Part shown: positions 10,258 through 19,695 of the stretch, in pieces
Position numbering within the stretch: the stretch's first letter is position 1
Layout: each line of letters starts with the position of its first letter
NCBI RefSeq assembly: GCF_000255655.1
Contig: NZ_JH636435.1
Span: forward strand, 1,767,214 to 1,831,213
Origin: Schlesneria paludicola DSM 18645
GTDB lineage: Bacteria > Planctomycetota > Planctomycetia > Planctomycetales > Planctomycetaceae
Reading direction: 5' to 3'
Length of the DNA stretch: 64,000 nucleotides
Position numbers and translations under genes: made by a program
The notes under the pieces: model-generated
What the model saw: the letters and a program-made list of their open reading frames with translations, nothing else
Told to the model about the DNA's origin: nothing
The model's database searches: none

Positions 10258-11580
10258 ATGCGGCTGAAACTGGTTTCGCACGCATCATTCATTATCGAGT
10301 GCGGCGACCTGACAATCTGGACGGATCCGTGGCTACGTGGCAAAGCGTTTAACGATTCGTGGTCTCTTCTTCCGCCGGCCGAATTCAACCCGGAATGCCT
10401 GGACCGCATCGACTACTTGTGGATCTCGCACGAGCATCCTGATCATTTCCATATCCCAACGCTAAAGTCCCTGCCCGAGGCCTTTAAGCAACAGGTAACG
10501 GTTCTGTTTCAAGAAAACAATTCCGACAAGGTTTTCGATGCATTGAGAAAGTTTGGGTTCACGAAGTTTCGGTCGTTACCTCATCGGAAACTTGTCGCCC
10601 TGTCCGACCAAACGGAAGTCTATTGCAGCCAGATTGGCAATATGGATTCGTGCTTGGGAGTCCGACATGGCGGACAGACCGTATTGAATCTCAATGACTG
10701 CGAAGCAAACACGACGGACTGCGTGACATTGCGTAAAGACCTTGGACCGATCGACGTCGTGCTGAATCAATTCTCGATTGCCGGATACTCTGGCGAAGAG
10801 GACCGGGCCAAACATCTGACGGCAAACTCTCAATCGATCTTATCCAATATCGCCGAAAACCATCGCGATCTGCAGGCCAAGGTGACGATCCCGATGGCCA
10901 GCTTCATCTACTTTAGCTCCGAAGACAATCGCTATATCAACGACTATGCCAACAAACCCCAGGATGTCGTCGATAAGATGGCGAGCGAGGGGCTACCAAG
11001 TGTCGTTCTCTACTGCGGCGACAGCTATGAGGTCGGTTTGCCACACGATTCAGGTCCCGCCCTCGATCGATTTCGGGCACTGTACGCCACGATGGACCAA
11101 CTGCCAATCGACCGCTCGCCGATTGTTGAGCTGACAACGATTCAGCAATCGTTCAACTCCAAGAGGACTCATCTACGGAAATTTTATCCAGGATTGGTGT
11201 TGCGCTGGCTGAATCCGGTTGTTGTGCGGATTCCTGATCTCGATAAGACGGTCGAGTTCTCACTGAAGGATGGGTGGCTCCGAGAAATTTCGGCCGAGAC
11301 CGCTCCCGATGTGACCATTCATTCGCAGCCATTGGACTTTGTCTTCCGATGGCCGTTCGGATTGCAGACACTGGGGGTCTCAGCACGCTTCACGTTGCAC
11401 AAGAATGGCAAGAATTGGCGGATGCATCGCATCATTTGTTCGCTGGACAGCGCCGAACTCTATTTGAAGCCACACTTGCTGCTGAGTCGGCGGAACCTAT
11501 CCTGGGCCATTTCTCGGCTACCAGGTGCTTGGAATCAATTGCGATACAAGATGAGCCGTATGCGCCCGAAAGCCGCCTAG
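10258..11580 (+). CDS. MBL-fold metallohydrolase (UlaG-like) with C-terminal SCP2-like domain
   Basis: A 440-residue protein preceded by a strong ribosome site (GGAGG around 10244). The N-terminus is a metallo-beta-lactamase fold with D23 in WTDPW and the metal motif H58-E-H60-P-D62-H63. Spacing and flanking sequence resemble the UlaG / CMP-sialic-acid-hydroxylase branch rather than beta-lactamases. The last 120 residues (DVTIHSQPLDFVFRW and after) look like an SCP2-type lipid-binding domain; this part is tentative. It lies next to the acyl carrier protein and ligase genes, so a lipid-like substrate is plausible. No membrane segments. Confidence 0.8.
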   Translation: MRLKLVSHASFIIECGDLTIWTDPWLRGKAFNDSWSLLPPAEFNPECLDRIDYLWISHEHPDHFHIPTLKSLPEAFKQQVTVLFQENNSDKVFDALRKFGFTKFRSLPHRKLVALSDQTEVYCSQIGNMDSCLGVRHGGQTVLNLNDCEANTTDCVTLRKDLGPIDVVLNQFSIAGYSGEEDRAKHLTANSQSILSNIAENHRDLQAKVTIPMASFIYFSSEDNRYINDYANKPQDVVDKMASEGLPSVVLYCGDSYEVGLPHDSGPALDRFRALYATMDQLPIDRSPIVELTTIQQSFNSKRTHLRKFYPGLVLRWLNPVVVRIPDLDKTVEFSLKDGWLREISAETAPDVTIHSQPLDFVFRWPFGLQTLGVSARFTLHKNGKNWRMHRIICSLDSAELYLKPHLLLSRRNLSWAISRLPGAWNQLRYKMSRMRPKAA

Positions 11581-11752
11581 CAGGACAGCCACGGTATCTC
11601 CTGCAAGAACATCACCCACCAGCAGATTGGCCTCTTCGCAACGGCGAAAGAATTCGGCCTTGCGTCAGACGGTGCGACGCCTGGAGGCACGGTCGGATTT
11701 TTTGCCTGCATGTGAAGCGTGCAGAGTTCGGAGACCACCGTCGGCAGCGAGG

Positions 11753-12580
11753 TTATTTCACCAGGGGCGTCGCCTGCGAATCAAATGCAGTCTGCGCCTC
11801 ACGTGAGTTGACTTCAGGCGCACTGACATTTGCTTGCATCGCGGACGATTGCACATAATTTCGCTGAGCCAACACGTTCCCAACGAGCGAGTGCAGTTCA
11901 GGCACTGAAACAATCGTGAAGTGATTATGATTCGTCAACGGAGTCATTTGTGGATAGTCATTGACATCCACATTGACCAATTGAGTGTGCATCCCTTTTG
12001 CTTCCACGGCGACCCCGCGAAAGACGGGAACTGCATCGGCCCATCGGGACTGATAAACGTTGTAACAATACTCGACATTTGCAGGCACAGCCAAGCCGAA
12101 CGTTGACTCGACCAACACAAGGTTGGTGACAGGCACGCCAGCCTTTTCCAATCTGGAACACATCAGGCATGCGGCATCCGCTCCGCTGCTGTAGCCGATG
12201 ATAGTCACCGGTCCCGCTAACTCTCCCGCGTAGTACGCTTCGGCAATCTCATCGGCAACCCCGCGATGATTCCAATGGCAAATCGTTCTGGGTTCGAAGC
12301 CGCGACATCGCAATGCGTCCTCGAACTGCGCGGCTCTCGGAAAATACCCAGCGCCCCCTCTCAGCAGAAAAACTTCCGGCCGATTGCAGCAGCGTCGGTG
12401 CCCCACACCATGAGTCCCCGCGTTCGTCACAATCGGTTGCAACGTATAGCTTGGCATCGTTTGCGCTTGAGCAGACGTGACCGTATAGAATGATAAGCCG
12501 AACACAAGGAACCACGCCCCCACAACTCCAACAAGATGAAGACGCGACGAAGTGCGCCGTTGCGGTCGTTTGAGTGGCAT
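11753..12580 (-). CDS. exported alpha/beta hydrolase
   Basis: A 275-residue protein with a signal peptide or N-terminal anchor (hydrophobic residues 15-38, ending AQAQ). The hydrolase domain shows the nucleophile elbow G129-Y-S131-S-G133 and a late NHNHF segment (near 227) that may supply the catalytic histidine. Cysteines are unusually frequent (CRGFEP, CHWNH, CLMC, CYN), suggesting disulphides in the periplasm. It could be an esterase, thioesterase or lipase; the substrate is not deducible. It is divergent from the methyltransferase gene, sharing the intergenic region 12581-12830. Confidence 0.75.
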   Translation of the reverse strand: MPLKRPQRRTSSRLHLVGVVGAWFLVFGLSFYTVTSAQAQTMPSYTLQPIVTNAGTHGVGHRRCCNRPEVFLLRGGAGYFPRAAQFEDALRCRGFEPRTICHWNHRGVADEIAEAYYAGELAGPVTIIGYSSGADAACLMCSRLEKAGVPVTNLVLVESTFGLAVPANVEYCYNVYQSRWADAVPVFRGVAVEAKGMHTQLVNVDVNDYPQMTPLTNHNHFTIVSVPELHSLVGNVLAQRNYVQSSAMQANVSAPEVNSREAQTAFDSQATPLVK

Positions 12581-12830
12581 GGATGATGTCCGAAATACAG
12601 GCGCGTGATGAGGAAACTGCTTTTATGTTTTCGGTCGGAATCTGGCGAAAGAACATGAATCATCCGTGCGCACGAGCTCGCTGTACCTGTCCTCGCAAAG
12701 CCATCTCGCAAAAACGTATCATCCGATAATGTCGACAAAATCGTGACCATGCTCATCCTGAGCATTTCTTTTGCCGATAAATCAGACACATTGCGAAATA
12801 CATGCACATTCGTCGTAAAAGGCAATCTCT

Positions 12831-13715
12831 GTGATCAGTGCAATTGCAAAAGAGACGGCGACCATGCAGTTTGTCGAAATCGGGGGGATTCAGTACGAGG
12901 TGCTTCCGTGGAAGCAGCGCGTCGTCCAGTCGATCGTCAACCCGTGGCGCAACGTATTGTTGCCAGCTTCGTTTTGGCGATATGTGATGCGCCGCAGCCG
13001 CAGCCCACTGATCGCGGAATCGTTTCGTCGTCCTGGTGGCTGGCAATCAATGCGAATCGTTTACGAAAACGAAACGCCGAAGGGAATCCAGGACCGGATG
13101 GCGGTTCGATTCAATCCCATCAGCATGGCATCACGGAATCGACGAAAACTGGTCATTTCTCTCCTAACAGAATTAATCAACAGCAACGTCGAGACTGAGA
13201 GACTCGATATTGTCGGCGTGGGTGCTGGTCCCGGGCTGCACGTTCAAGAAGCCATTTGCAAGTCAGACATTCGTCGTGCAAATGTCCACGCATATCTGAT
13301 TGACCGCGACAGCGATGCGTTTGAATATGGTCGCACCTGCGCCGCCGAGCGGGGAATTCAGGAATGCGTCTCGTACGTACAGGGCGATGCGCGCGACATT
13401 CGCCGAGTTCTCCCTGATGTCTCGCCGCAAATTGTGAAGTTAGTGGGACTGCTGGAATACCTGACTGATGACCAGGCGGTTGATCTGCTGCGTGCACTCC
13501 ATGCCATCATGGCGCCCGGAGGTCAAATCCTAACGCACGGCATCGTGGATCGCTTTCATTCTGCCAAATTCCTGCAACGCACCTTCGGCTTGTATCACAT
13601 CTATCGGACGGCATCGGAAGTGAAGACGGTCCTAAACGCCGCAGGATTTCGCACGGACAAGGAGTGCGAAGAGCCTATGAAGGTTTATCCGATCCTCATT
13701 GCGACCCGACTCTGA
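12831..13715 (+). CDS. class I SAM-dependent methyltransferase
   Basis: A 294-residue protein with the SAM-binding motif DIVGVGAGPG at about 123-132, an acidic LIDRD after beta-2 and QGDAR as the next motif. A following LLEYLTD segment leads into a LLRALHAIMAPGG helix-strand typical of Rossmann methyltransferases. The layout resembles the Methyltransf_20-like group often found near alpha/beta hydrolases, which fits its neighbour. The substrate is unknown; together with the ACP, ligase and acyltransferase it may methylate a fatty or aryl product. An internal ATG at 12864 is an alternative start. Confidence 0.82.
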   Translation: MISAIAKETATMQFVEIGGIQYEVLPWKQRVVQSIVNPWRNVLLPASFWRYVMRRSRSPLIAESFRRPGGWQSMRIVYENETPKGIQDRMAVRFNPISMASRNRRKLVISLLTELINSNVETERLDIVGVGAGPGLHVQEAICKSDIRRANVHAYLIDRDSDAFEYGRTCAAERGIQECVSYVQGDARDIRRVLPDVSPQIVKLVGLLEYLTDDQAVDLLRALHAIMAPGGQILTHGIVDRFHSAKFLQRTFGLYHIYRTASEVKTVLNAAGFRTDKECEEPMKVYPILIATRL

Positions 13716-13875
13716 TCGACGCGTGCTTCGCGACCCGATCGACGCGAAATACCATGGCGTCTGCGGACGAGTCCACATTCGTTCGATGACAGCCAATCGC
13801 CACCGACGCTTCGATCAAGAGCCGAATGACCAAAGGTGGACTCGCCGACGTGGACGAAGCCGTCTCAAAGTCAAT

Positions 13876-14139
13876 TCATGCAGCAGCAGAATGCGAATTG
13901 CCTGCAAGTTGTCTCATAATGAGATTTGCAAGAGTTCGAGGCGTCTCGAATGTTTCGGGGGTGAGGTGTTCAAATCCAATCTGGATTTGGAATTCCGTTT
14001 CAACGAACACGAGCAGGTCCATGATTGTCAGCGAATCGGTAACCCCCGCTTCGAACAAATCCGTTTCCGCGACTAGCGATTTTTGGCCCGTCATCGAGCG
14101 GAGAAAGTCGACCAAACGGTTTTCAATCGGTTGATTCAT
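13876..14139 (-). CDS. acyl carrier protein
   Basis: An 87-residue acidic helical protein. The phosphopantetheine-attachment motif is DSL (D35-S36-L37) in GVTDSLTIMDLL, and the LFEAGVTDSL context is typical of dedicated ACP/PCP proteins rather than housekeeping AcpP. The open frame extends upstream to 14223, but the ATG at 14139 has a GGAG ribosome site and gives the family length. It follows the adenylate-forming ligase gene on the same strand (127 bases apart). The ligase probably loads an acyl or aryl group onto S36. Confidence 0.9.
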   Translation of the reverse strand: MNQPIENRLVDFLRSMTGQKSLVAETDLFEAGVTDSLTIMDLLVFVETEFQIQIGFEHLTPETFETPRTLANLIMRQLAGNSHSAAA

Positions 14140-14266
14140 CGCAGTGACTCCATCAGTGAAGTTCGTGTCGGTTACGTCGAGTCTTGATATGAGGCAGAAA
14201 GATATCGGCGTGATCAATGGCAAGTCGCATGATCAACGGACTTGGTTCGATTCGTTCAACATGCAC

Positions 14267-15928
14267 TCAGGCGAGTGCGCGAGCTGAACCAGCCTTAGCT
14301 TGATCGGCCCAGCGTTGGAGCAGCGGTCGATCAATTTTCATCGCGGAATTCAGCGGAAACTCGTCGACCAATTGAATCAATTCGGGAACCATGTGACGCG
14401 GTAACTCGGCACGGGAACGAGCGATCATCTCGGAAACATTCGGATTCGACTTGCTCTGATCAAAACGAACGAACAGCGCGAGTCGCGTTCCAATTGTGGG
14501 ACATTCGTATGCCACCGCAACAGCTTGAGTTGCCGTCAATCGGCGTACCGCGAAGTCTTCCAAGTCTGCCGGTTGCACGCGATAACCAGCGATCTTGACG
14601 AAACCGCTGTTGCGTCCGTGGATCGTGACGCGTCCTGCATTGTCGAGTGAGGCAAGGTCACCCGTATGCAGCCAACCCGATCGAATTCGATCGGCCGTTG
14701 CAGAGGCGTCCCGCCAATATCCCAACATGACGTTATCACCCGAAGCACGCAATTCCCCAATTTGCCCCGCGAGTGTCGGTCGCCCATTCTCGTCGACAAT
14801 CTCAAGCGTGACACCTGGGACGGCTTGCCCGATACATCCCTCTGGCATCTGCTCAAGCTCGTTGGGACGCAAATACGCCAGACGAGCGGTGGCTTCCGTC
14901 TGACCATACATGACGTAAAATTCCGCCGGAGCGATCCGGCGTGATATTTCCAATGACAGGTGACGTGGCAAGGCTCCACCTGCAACCGCCATGTACCGCA
15001 AGTGCGGAAGCGAGGCTTGTCCCAGCGAAGATCGCTCGAGCAAAACTCGAAACAGATCAGGTACCCCCGAGAGCGATGTACATTCGTGACGAGCCAGTGC
15101 CGCAACCATTGTCTCGGGAAACGACGTCAGGCCGTCACAAACAAGGTGCGCCCCCGCGAGCAGATGTGACTGCCAAACTGAATTGCCGAACGCATGGTGA
15201 AAAGGAAGAACGCACAGTGGCCGGTCTGCGGGCGTAATCTGCAAATACTGTCGGATCGACCGAGCGTTTGAAATCAGATTGCGATGGCTGAGCATCACCC
15301 CTTTCGGGGTGCCTGTTGATCCGCCAGTAAAGAAGATCGCCGCTAATTCAGACCCCGTCGTTAACGCGGAGGAGAGAGTGTCTTCATGCGTCAATACTGA
15401 GAGATCAACTTCGATCTGGTGATGAAAAGGTTGATCTTTGCGCTGATTCGCGATGGTCGGGTCCGTGATGATCGCGCACGCCTCGGTCGAGTGAACGATC
15501 GATTGCAGATATCCGGCTTCTGTCTTCGGCGGAATCGGCACAACAACGCCTCCCGCCAGCAGAATTCCATAAAATGCGGCGATGTATTCCGCCGAATTCG
15601 GCAGCATGAGCAGCACGCGATCACCCGTCTGGAAGGCGTGAAGCTTCAAAAGGCTCTGGGAGATCGCACGTGAGGCTAAAAGTAGATCGAAATAAGTCCA
15701 GCCGACGGATTTTGCGGTGAACGCCAGTTTCGTCAGATTGTTGAAGGCGACGGATTCGAACAACTGGCCCAAATGCGTGTTTTCTCGATTCGCACTTGTT
15801 GGACTGACGCTTGCAGCATGTGGAACGTCGTTTGTTCGTCCCCCTTTGAGAATCAGTGACATTGGTTCGCGCGAATTCATCAATCGTCCCATGTGTTTCA
15901 GTGCGTCTGTCAACAGGCGACGCTGCAA
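14267..15928 (-). CDS. AMP-dependent acyl ligase (adenylate-forming enzyme)
   Basis: A 553-residue class I adenylate-forming enzyme. The P-loop-like A3 motif FFTGGSTGTPKG is at about 199-210, the A5 motif YGQTEA near 325, the A7 motif GWLHTGDLA near 420, and the A10 lysine in NSAMKIDRP near 532. It activates a carboxylic acid as an AMP ester and passes it to CoA or to the ACP encoded just downstream. With the ACP and an E2-like acyltransferase on the same strand, acyl-ACP formation is the more likely role. Specificity cannot be read here. Several in-frame ATGs exist near the N-terminus; the start is uncertain by about 25 residues. Confidence 0.92.
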   Translation of the reverse strand: MQRRLLTDALKHMGRLMNSREPMSLILKGGRTNDVPHAASVSPTSANRENTHLGQLFESVAFNNLTKLAFTAKSVGWTYFDLLLASRAISQSLLKLHAFQTGDRVLLMLPNSAEYIAAFYGILLAGGVVVPIPPKTEAGYLQSIVHSTEACAIITDPTIANQRKDQPFHHQIEVDLSVLTHEDTLSSALTTGSELAAIFFTGGSTGTPKGVMLSHRNLISNARSIRQYLQITPADRPLCVLPFHHAFGNSVWQSHLLAGAHLVCDGLTSFPETMVAALARHECTSLSGVPDLFRVLLERSSLGQASLPHLRYMAVAGGALPRHLSLEISRRIAPAEFYVMYGQTEATARLAYLRPNELEQMPEGCIGQAVPGVTLEIVDENGRPTLAGQIGELRASGDNVMLGYWRDASATADRIRSGWLHTGDLASLDNAGRVTIHGRNSGFVKIAGYRVQPADLEDFAVRRLTATQAVAVAYECPTIGTRLALFVRFDQSKSNPNVSEMIARSRAELPRHMVPELIQLVDEFPLNSAMKIDRPLLQRWADQAKAGSARALA

Positions 15929-16356
15929 ACGAGTCTTGGAACCCGCGCAAATCTCTCCAATAATAAAGCCTTCGTCACTCGTATCGGCTATGACGCTGAC
16001 AATGCCACATCTTTCTCGACAACCGGAAAGGCTGTGTCTCGCATTACCGCTTCTCCCCCAATACGGAAGCTACCAATCACCAATTGGCTATGCTCGTTAC
16101 ATCTTGCCGTGCTTGCCGAGTCCGTGCGCGGGCGCTTGATTTCACGGGGAGGCTCATCCTCCTTAACTCAAAGCAGCACCACGTCATGAATGAAGGAGCC
16201 TACCCGCTTGATCTCAATATCTGCGAATTCCAAGGAGCTCTGTCACCAAACCGTTCACCCGTTAAAGTCGTCGCCCGTAGGCGTGAGCGAACGTCTCGCA
16301 AGATTTCGCCAAAGCGAAAGTTCAAGTTCCCATGACACGGGAGTCAGAGAAGGCGA
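15929..16356. other. intergenic, nothing recognised
   Basis: About 430 bases between the acyltransferase stop and the ligase start, both on the minus strand. The promoter of the ligase-ACP unit may lie here. Plus-strand open frames overlap it but show no family resemblance. Confidence 0.45.
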
Positions 16357-17310
16357 TTAAGCCGCAGGCCGATGACTTTGAGCGCTCAATGTGGAGATCG
16401 GGGTTGCGGGCTCGCCATTATCTCGAACCAATCGATTCGGTTCTGCCAGGTAGCGACAAAGCGTGTTCATAAACGCCGCAATCTCATGGATATGTGCAAG
16501 CCGATGATCGACCTTGATGAACAAAGGCGAAACCCGCCGCGCGACGACTTGACCGTCAACAACGACCGCGCGCCATTCAGGAGCTGCCATACTCACGGTG
16601 AGCATGGCGGAATTCATGGGCAGCGTGCTCGGCTTAAAACTCTGCATCGGTGGCGCACCGCTGGGAAAGCTCAGCAAGTTGACGAGAGCGCTGACGCTAT
16701 TGGAAGCCGCATTGTACGATCGGGTTGGCCGACGAAACTGATTGTTGATCATGAACAGCAGGCAGGTTCCACGAAGGACCGTCTGCATTTTGATTTCACG
16801 CCAGACACCGGTCCAAAACCGCTTCCAAGGTGATCGTGCCGCCTCATTGCGACGCTCAGCGGCGGCCTCTGCTCCCCGTTGTCTTGCCTCGTTCCAAAGA
16901 TTTTGCGCGATGTCTCGCAGCGACATTGCTTCCACATTCTGCAGCAACACCGGCACGACCTGCTTGTCGACAGGCGCCAGGAGCGGCATGGAAATATTAA
17001 TCTGTTTAAACGGGTGAACTCGCCGCCCAATCACTTTGCAATTGAGGCCAGGATGTTCGGCGAGAGACCGAGCCACGGCGCAAATCAACACATGTGCCGA
17101 CGAGAGCAGGGTGTTGGAGTTTCGAGACTCCGTTGCAAGAAAATCCGTCATCGGTTGAGTGGCAACGGCCGTTCCCCAAACAATCGTCGGATCGCGGTAC
17201 GCCCGATTGTCGGACAAGTAAACGCACTTCATCAACCCAAGATCAGACAATGGGCGAGGTTGCGATTCCGTCGAATAGTACGACCCGTTGTTCTGCGTTC
17301 CAGACGGCAT
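16357..17310 (-). CDS. 2-oxoacid dehydrogenase E2-like acyltransferase
   Basis: A 317-residue protein with the chloramphenicol-acetyltransferase-like fold of E2 catalytic domains. The C-terminal segment VDHRLAHIHEIAAFMNTLCR parallels the DHR...DG...F catalytic region of lipoamide acyltransferases and retains the histidine of DHR. However, the usual DG pair after it is missing (LAHIH instead of VIDGA). There is no lipoyl or E1/E3-binding domain, so it is not a pyruvate dehydrogenase subunit. In this setting it probably transfers an acyl group from the neighbouring ACP to an unknown acceptor. It is upstream of the ligase on the same strand. Confidence 0.72.
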   Translation of the reverse strand: MPSGTQNNGSYYSTESQPRPLSDLGLMKCVYLSDNRAYRDPTIVWGTAVATQPMTDFLATESRNSNTLLSSAHVLICAVARSLAEHPGLNCKVIGRRVHPFKQINISMPLLAPVDKQVVPVLLQNVEAMSLRDIAQNLWNEARQRGAEAAAERRNEAARSPWKRFWTGVWREIKMQTVLRGTCLLFMINNQFRRPTRSYNAASNSVSALVNLLSFPSGAPPMQSFKPSTLPMNSAMLTVSMAAPEWRAVVVDGQVVARRVSPLFIKVDHRLAHIHEIAAFMNTLCRYLAEPNRLVRDNGEPATPISTLSAQSHRPAA

Positions 17311-17359
17311 TCACCTGCTCCCCAGCGTCGAACGGAAAATGCCCCCGAGGCTGATGCGT

Positions 17360-17461
17360 AGCAGCCTGGCGAAATAACGGGGATCAATTCCGTACCAATT
17401 CAAAAACGCCATGACATTGTGAACGTCAAGGTGCCTGTCCCACTTATCAACAGGCAGCTAG
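17360..17461 (-). repeat. dispersed ~100-bp repeat, copy 2
   Basis: Starts AGCAGCCTGGCGAAATAACGG and ends TATCAACAGGCAGCTA. The core AAAAACGCCATGACATTGTG is the reverse complement of the core in copies 3 and 4. It is inverted relative to those copies and nearly full length. Confidence 0.85.
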
Positions 17462-17931
17462 AGGATTCATCGGCCAAAAATGCGTCGCATCGGAAACTTT
17501 ATCACGCAACCTTGGCCGGAAATGATGGCTGAATGTCAAAATGAAGACTCTTGAGCAGACTCAACGTACTTAGACCTGATCCCACAACTCCTTCGACCGA
17601 TACGAAATACCTCAACCTCTACGAATCAGACGTCCAAGTATCAAGATTCTGGCGCGGCAGACAGTTCACGAGATTAGTAAAGGCGTGAACGGATTCACCA
17701 ATTCGCTCCTTGGAACTGCACACCGACGTCGGCTCGTCACGTGATGAGAATGCCGTCACCGATCTGTCGAATCTGGAAATTATCGCGCCATTGCGCGCTC
17801 GAATCAGCAAATTTCGCGACCCGCGCCGAGGGATAAAATCGCCCCGCCATTTCTATTCAACTCAGTGTTCGTGAACTCACGAAGAGCCACAATGACTGGA
17901 CATCAATACATGGTCGTCTGAACCGCGCGCG
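17462..17931. other. intergenic, no gene seen
   Basis: Unassigned stretch between the repeat copy and the tautomerase gene end. No ORF with recognisable similarity; nothing else identified. Confidence 0.4.
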
Positions 17932-18327
17932 TTAGCCGCTGGCTTCGTTTTCGGACCAGCCATCGCTGAGACCGCCCAGCAGAGGGTGGTACATTTCGTC
18001 CCCCGCATGTTGCGTGAACTCGACATTGATTTCGTTGATCTTGAGCTCCAAGCTATCCATACAGGCTGCGACCAGCGCCTTCGCAACCGCAGCGCGCTGC
18101 TCAGCGGTGCGTCCGCGGCGAATGTCGCACATGAGCAACGCCGCCGGGTAAGGAGCCTTACCAGTACATCGCCATAATCCTCCTTCGCCCAACTCTCGAA
18201 TAGCAACGGAAATGCGCCGCACATCCGCCTGCATCATGCGGCTGTAGATCTCACCCAATCGACGAGCGAGTGTGTGTTTGACTTCGATTGGATAGCTCCA
18301 CGGAACATCAAGCTGTAGATAGGGCAT
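17932..18327 (-). CDS. tautomerase family protein
   Basis: A 131-residue protein beginning M-P-Y-L, which would expose Pro1 after Met removal, the catalytic base of 4-oxalocrotonate tautomerase/MIF-type enzymes. The segment EINVEF in the second half resembles the second beta-alpha-beta unit, so this is probably a longer two-unit member. It likely catalyses keto-enol tautomerisation of a small unsaturated acid. It is the last gene of a unit read after the nitrilase and the broken amidase, which suggests a former catabolic operon. Confidence 0.75.
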   Translation of the reverse strand: MPYLQLDVPWSYPIEVKHTLARRLGEIYSRMMQADVRRISVAIRELGEGGLWRCTGKAPYPAALLMCDIRRGRTAEQRAAVAKALVAACMDSLELKINEINVEFTQHAGDEMYHPLLGGLSDGWSENEASG

Positions 18328-18337
18328 TGCGTTTCTC

Positions 18338-18540
18338 CTACGTGGTGAAGGGCGGATTCGATGGCGTGGGCGATATCGATGAGCTTGGCGTCACACCCGG
18401 CCGGCGCAGCAGCATCAGGCCGACCGGCAGTTCGCCGGCAACCTGGATCGGCAAGGTGACCAGCGCGACCAGGCAAAGCAGTCCAAATCAGCGGGCTCGC
18501 CACGCCAAGGTGCGTAGTTCGCCTTGTCTGGTCATAGAAA
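18338..18540 (-). pseudogene. frameshifted C-terminal remnant of an amidase
   Basis: On the minus strand one frame gives GVASPLIWTALPG, a second gives LVTLPIQVAGELPVGLMLLR, and the first resumes with CDAKLIDIAHAIESAL. Together they spell the C-terminus of an amidase-signature enzyme (usual pattern LSLPIG..GLPVGLQLIGR..D..LL.IAHAIE). At least two frameshifts and the loss of the catalytic Ser-Ser-Lys region make it inactive. It lies between the nitrilase and tautomerase genes. Confidence 0.7.
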
Positions 18541-18672
18541 AGCGACTGCGATGACCACGCCCCCCGCTCTGGCCACCAGTGAAATTCGCATCGGCGACAC
18601 GTACCAGTCTCCTCTGATCGAAGGCATTTCCATTCTACGTATTTTCTCCTCTTGTCTTATGGTCTGGTTTCA
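18541..18672 (-). other. short open start fragment upstream of amidase remnant
   Basis: A ribosome-site-like AGGAG precedes ATGs around 18633-18639 (reading MEMPSIRGDWYVSPMRIS...), but the frame stops after about 34 codons. It may be the surviving start of the deleted gene whose end is the amidase remnant; the similarity is too short to assign. Confidence 0.3.
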
Positions 18673-19596
18673 CTATCGAGGCAGCGGGCTGCCGCCCCGA
18701 TAGCCAAGCATCTGGTCGTAAAGGTCGACGCGCCGATCGCGGGGCAGATCGTTCAACCGGTTCCAGATGGGTGCCGTGCGGGTTTCGACCAAGTCGATGT
18801 CGGCATAGAGGATCGTATCCTCATCAGGCCCGGCGATGCGGCCCACGGGCCAGCCGTTGGTTCCAGCAATGAGCGAGTTGCCCATGAAGCCAGAGGTTCG
18901 CTCCACACCGATGCGGTCGGCCGTGGCGATGAAGATGGTATTGGCATGAGCGGCGGTCATGGTGAGGTAGGCAGCCATGCAGGTGCCGCTCGCATCATAG
19001 AGGGGCGGAGGAGTCCACACCCATCCAGTCGGAATGCAGATGATGTCGGCCCCTTGCTGCGCAATAATCCGAACTGTCTCGGGAAACCAGATGTCCCAGC
19101 AAACGAGAAGGCCGATGCGCCCAATCCGTGTGTCGAACACGGGATAGCCGAGATCGCCGGGCGTGAAGAATAGCTTCTCCTCATTCCACAGATGGGTCTT
19201 GCGATACTTGCCGACAAAACCCTCCGGCCCCACCAGAACCGCGGTGTCGTAAAGCGTCACGCCGTCTCGTTCGGGCAGGCAGCCGACGATGTAGACGCCA
19301 TAAGCCCTCGCGAACTCTTCCCAGACCTGGACCGTGGGACCGGAGGGCACCGGCTCGGAATGAGCATAAGCCTCTTCGCGGGAGAAAAACGTGTAGCCCG
19401 TCGTGGCGAGTTCCGGCAGAACGATGAGGTTCGCCCCCTCTGCGACCGCCAACTTCAGACGCTGTTGGACCGCAGCGAGATTTGCCTCTCGATTTTCCAA
19501 ACCGACCTGAGGATCAAACTGAACGACAGCGACTCGGACCGGGCTGTTGCGGCGAATCGTGGCGGCAGTGGTATTGTCGACATGCTTTTCTAACAT
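18673..19596 (-). CDS. carbon-nitrogen hydrolase (nitrilase superfamily)
   Basis: A 307-residue enzyme with the full catalytic triad: E62 (PELATTGY), K133 (KYRKTHLW) and C166 (LLVCWDIWFPE). It hydrolyses a nitrile or non-peptide C-N bond; the WNEEKLFFTPG segment after the lysine is typical of aliphatic amidase/beta-ureidopropionase-like branches. The ATG at 19596 is preceded by AAAGGAG and was preferred to 19620. It is divergent from an HxlR regulator with an operator-like palindrome between them. Base composition appears richer in G and C than the flanks. Confidence 0.92.
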   Translation of the reverse strand: MLEKHVDNTTAATIRRNSPVRVAVVQFDPQVGLENREANLAAVQQRLKLAVAEGANLIVLPELATTGYTFFSREEAYAHSEPVPSGPTVQVWEEFARAYGVYIVGCLPERDGVTLYDTAVLVGPEGFVGKYRKTHLWNEEKLFFTPGDLGYPVFDTRIGRIGLLVCWDIWFPETVRIIAQQGADIICIPTGWVWTPPPLYDASGTCMAAYLTMTAAHANTIFIATADRIGVERTSGFMGNSLIAGTNGWPVGRIAGPDEDTILYADIDLVETRTAPIWNRLNDLPRDRRVDLYDQMLGYRGGSPLPR

Positions 19597-19622
19597 TGGG
19601 TCTCCTTTCTTGCTGACCACAC

Positions 19623-19639
19623 GGTTCTATTATAGAACC
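19623..19639. promoter_or_regulatory. palindromic operator, probably for HxlR regulator
   Basis: GGTTCTAT T ATAGAACC is a perfect 8-bp inverted repeat around one base. A second, weaker copy, GTTCTAT C ATGGACC, is centred at 19668, 37 bases away. Both sit between the divergent nitrilase and HxlR genes. Confidence 0.7.
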
Positions 19640-19695
19640 AACTGCGAAACAGCAAGACAAGTTCTATCATGGACCCAAAAAATAGGAGTATCCGA

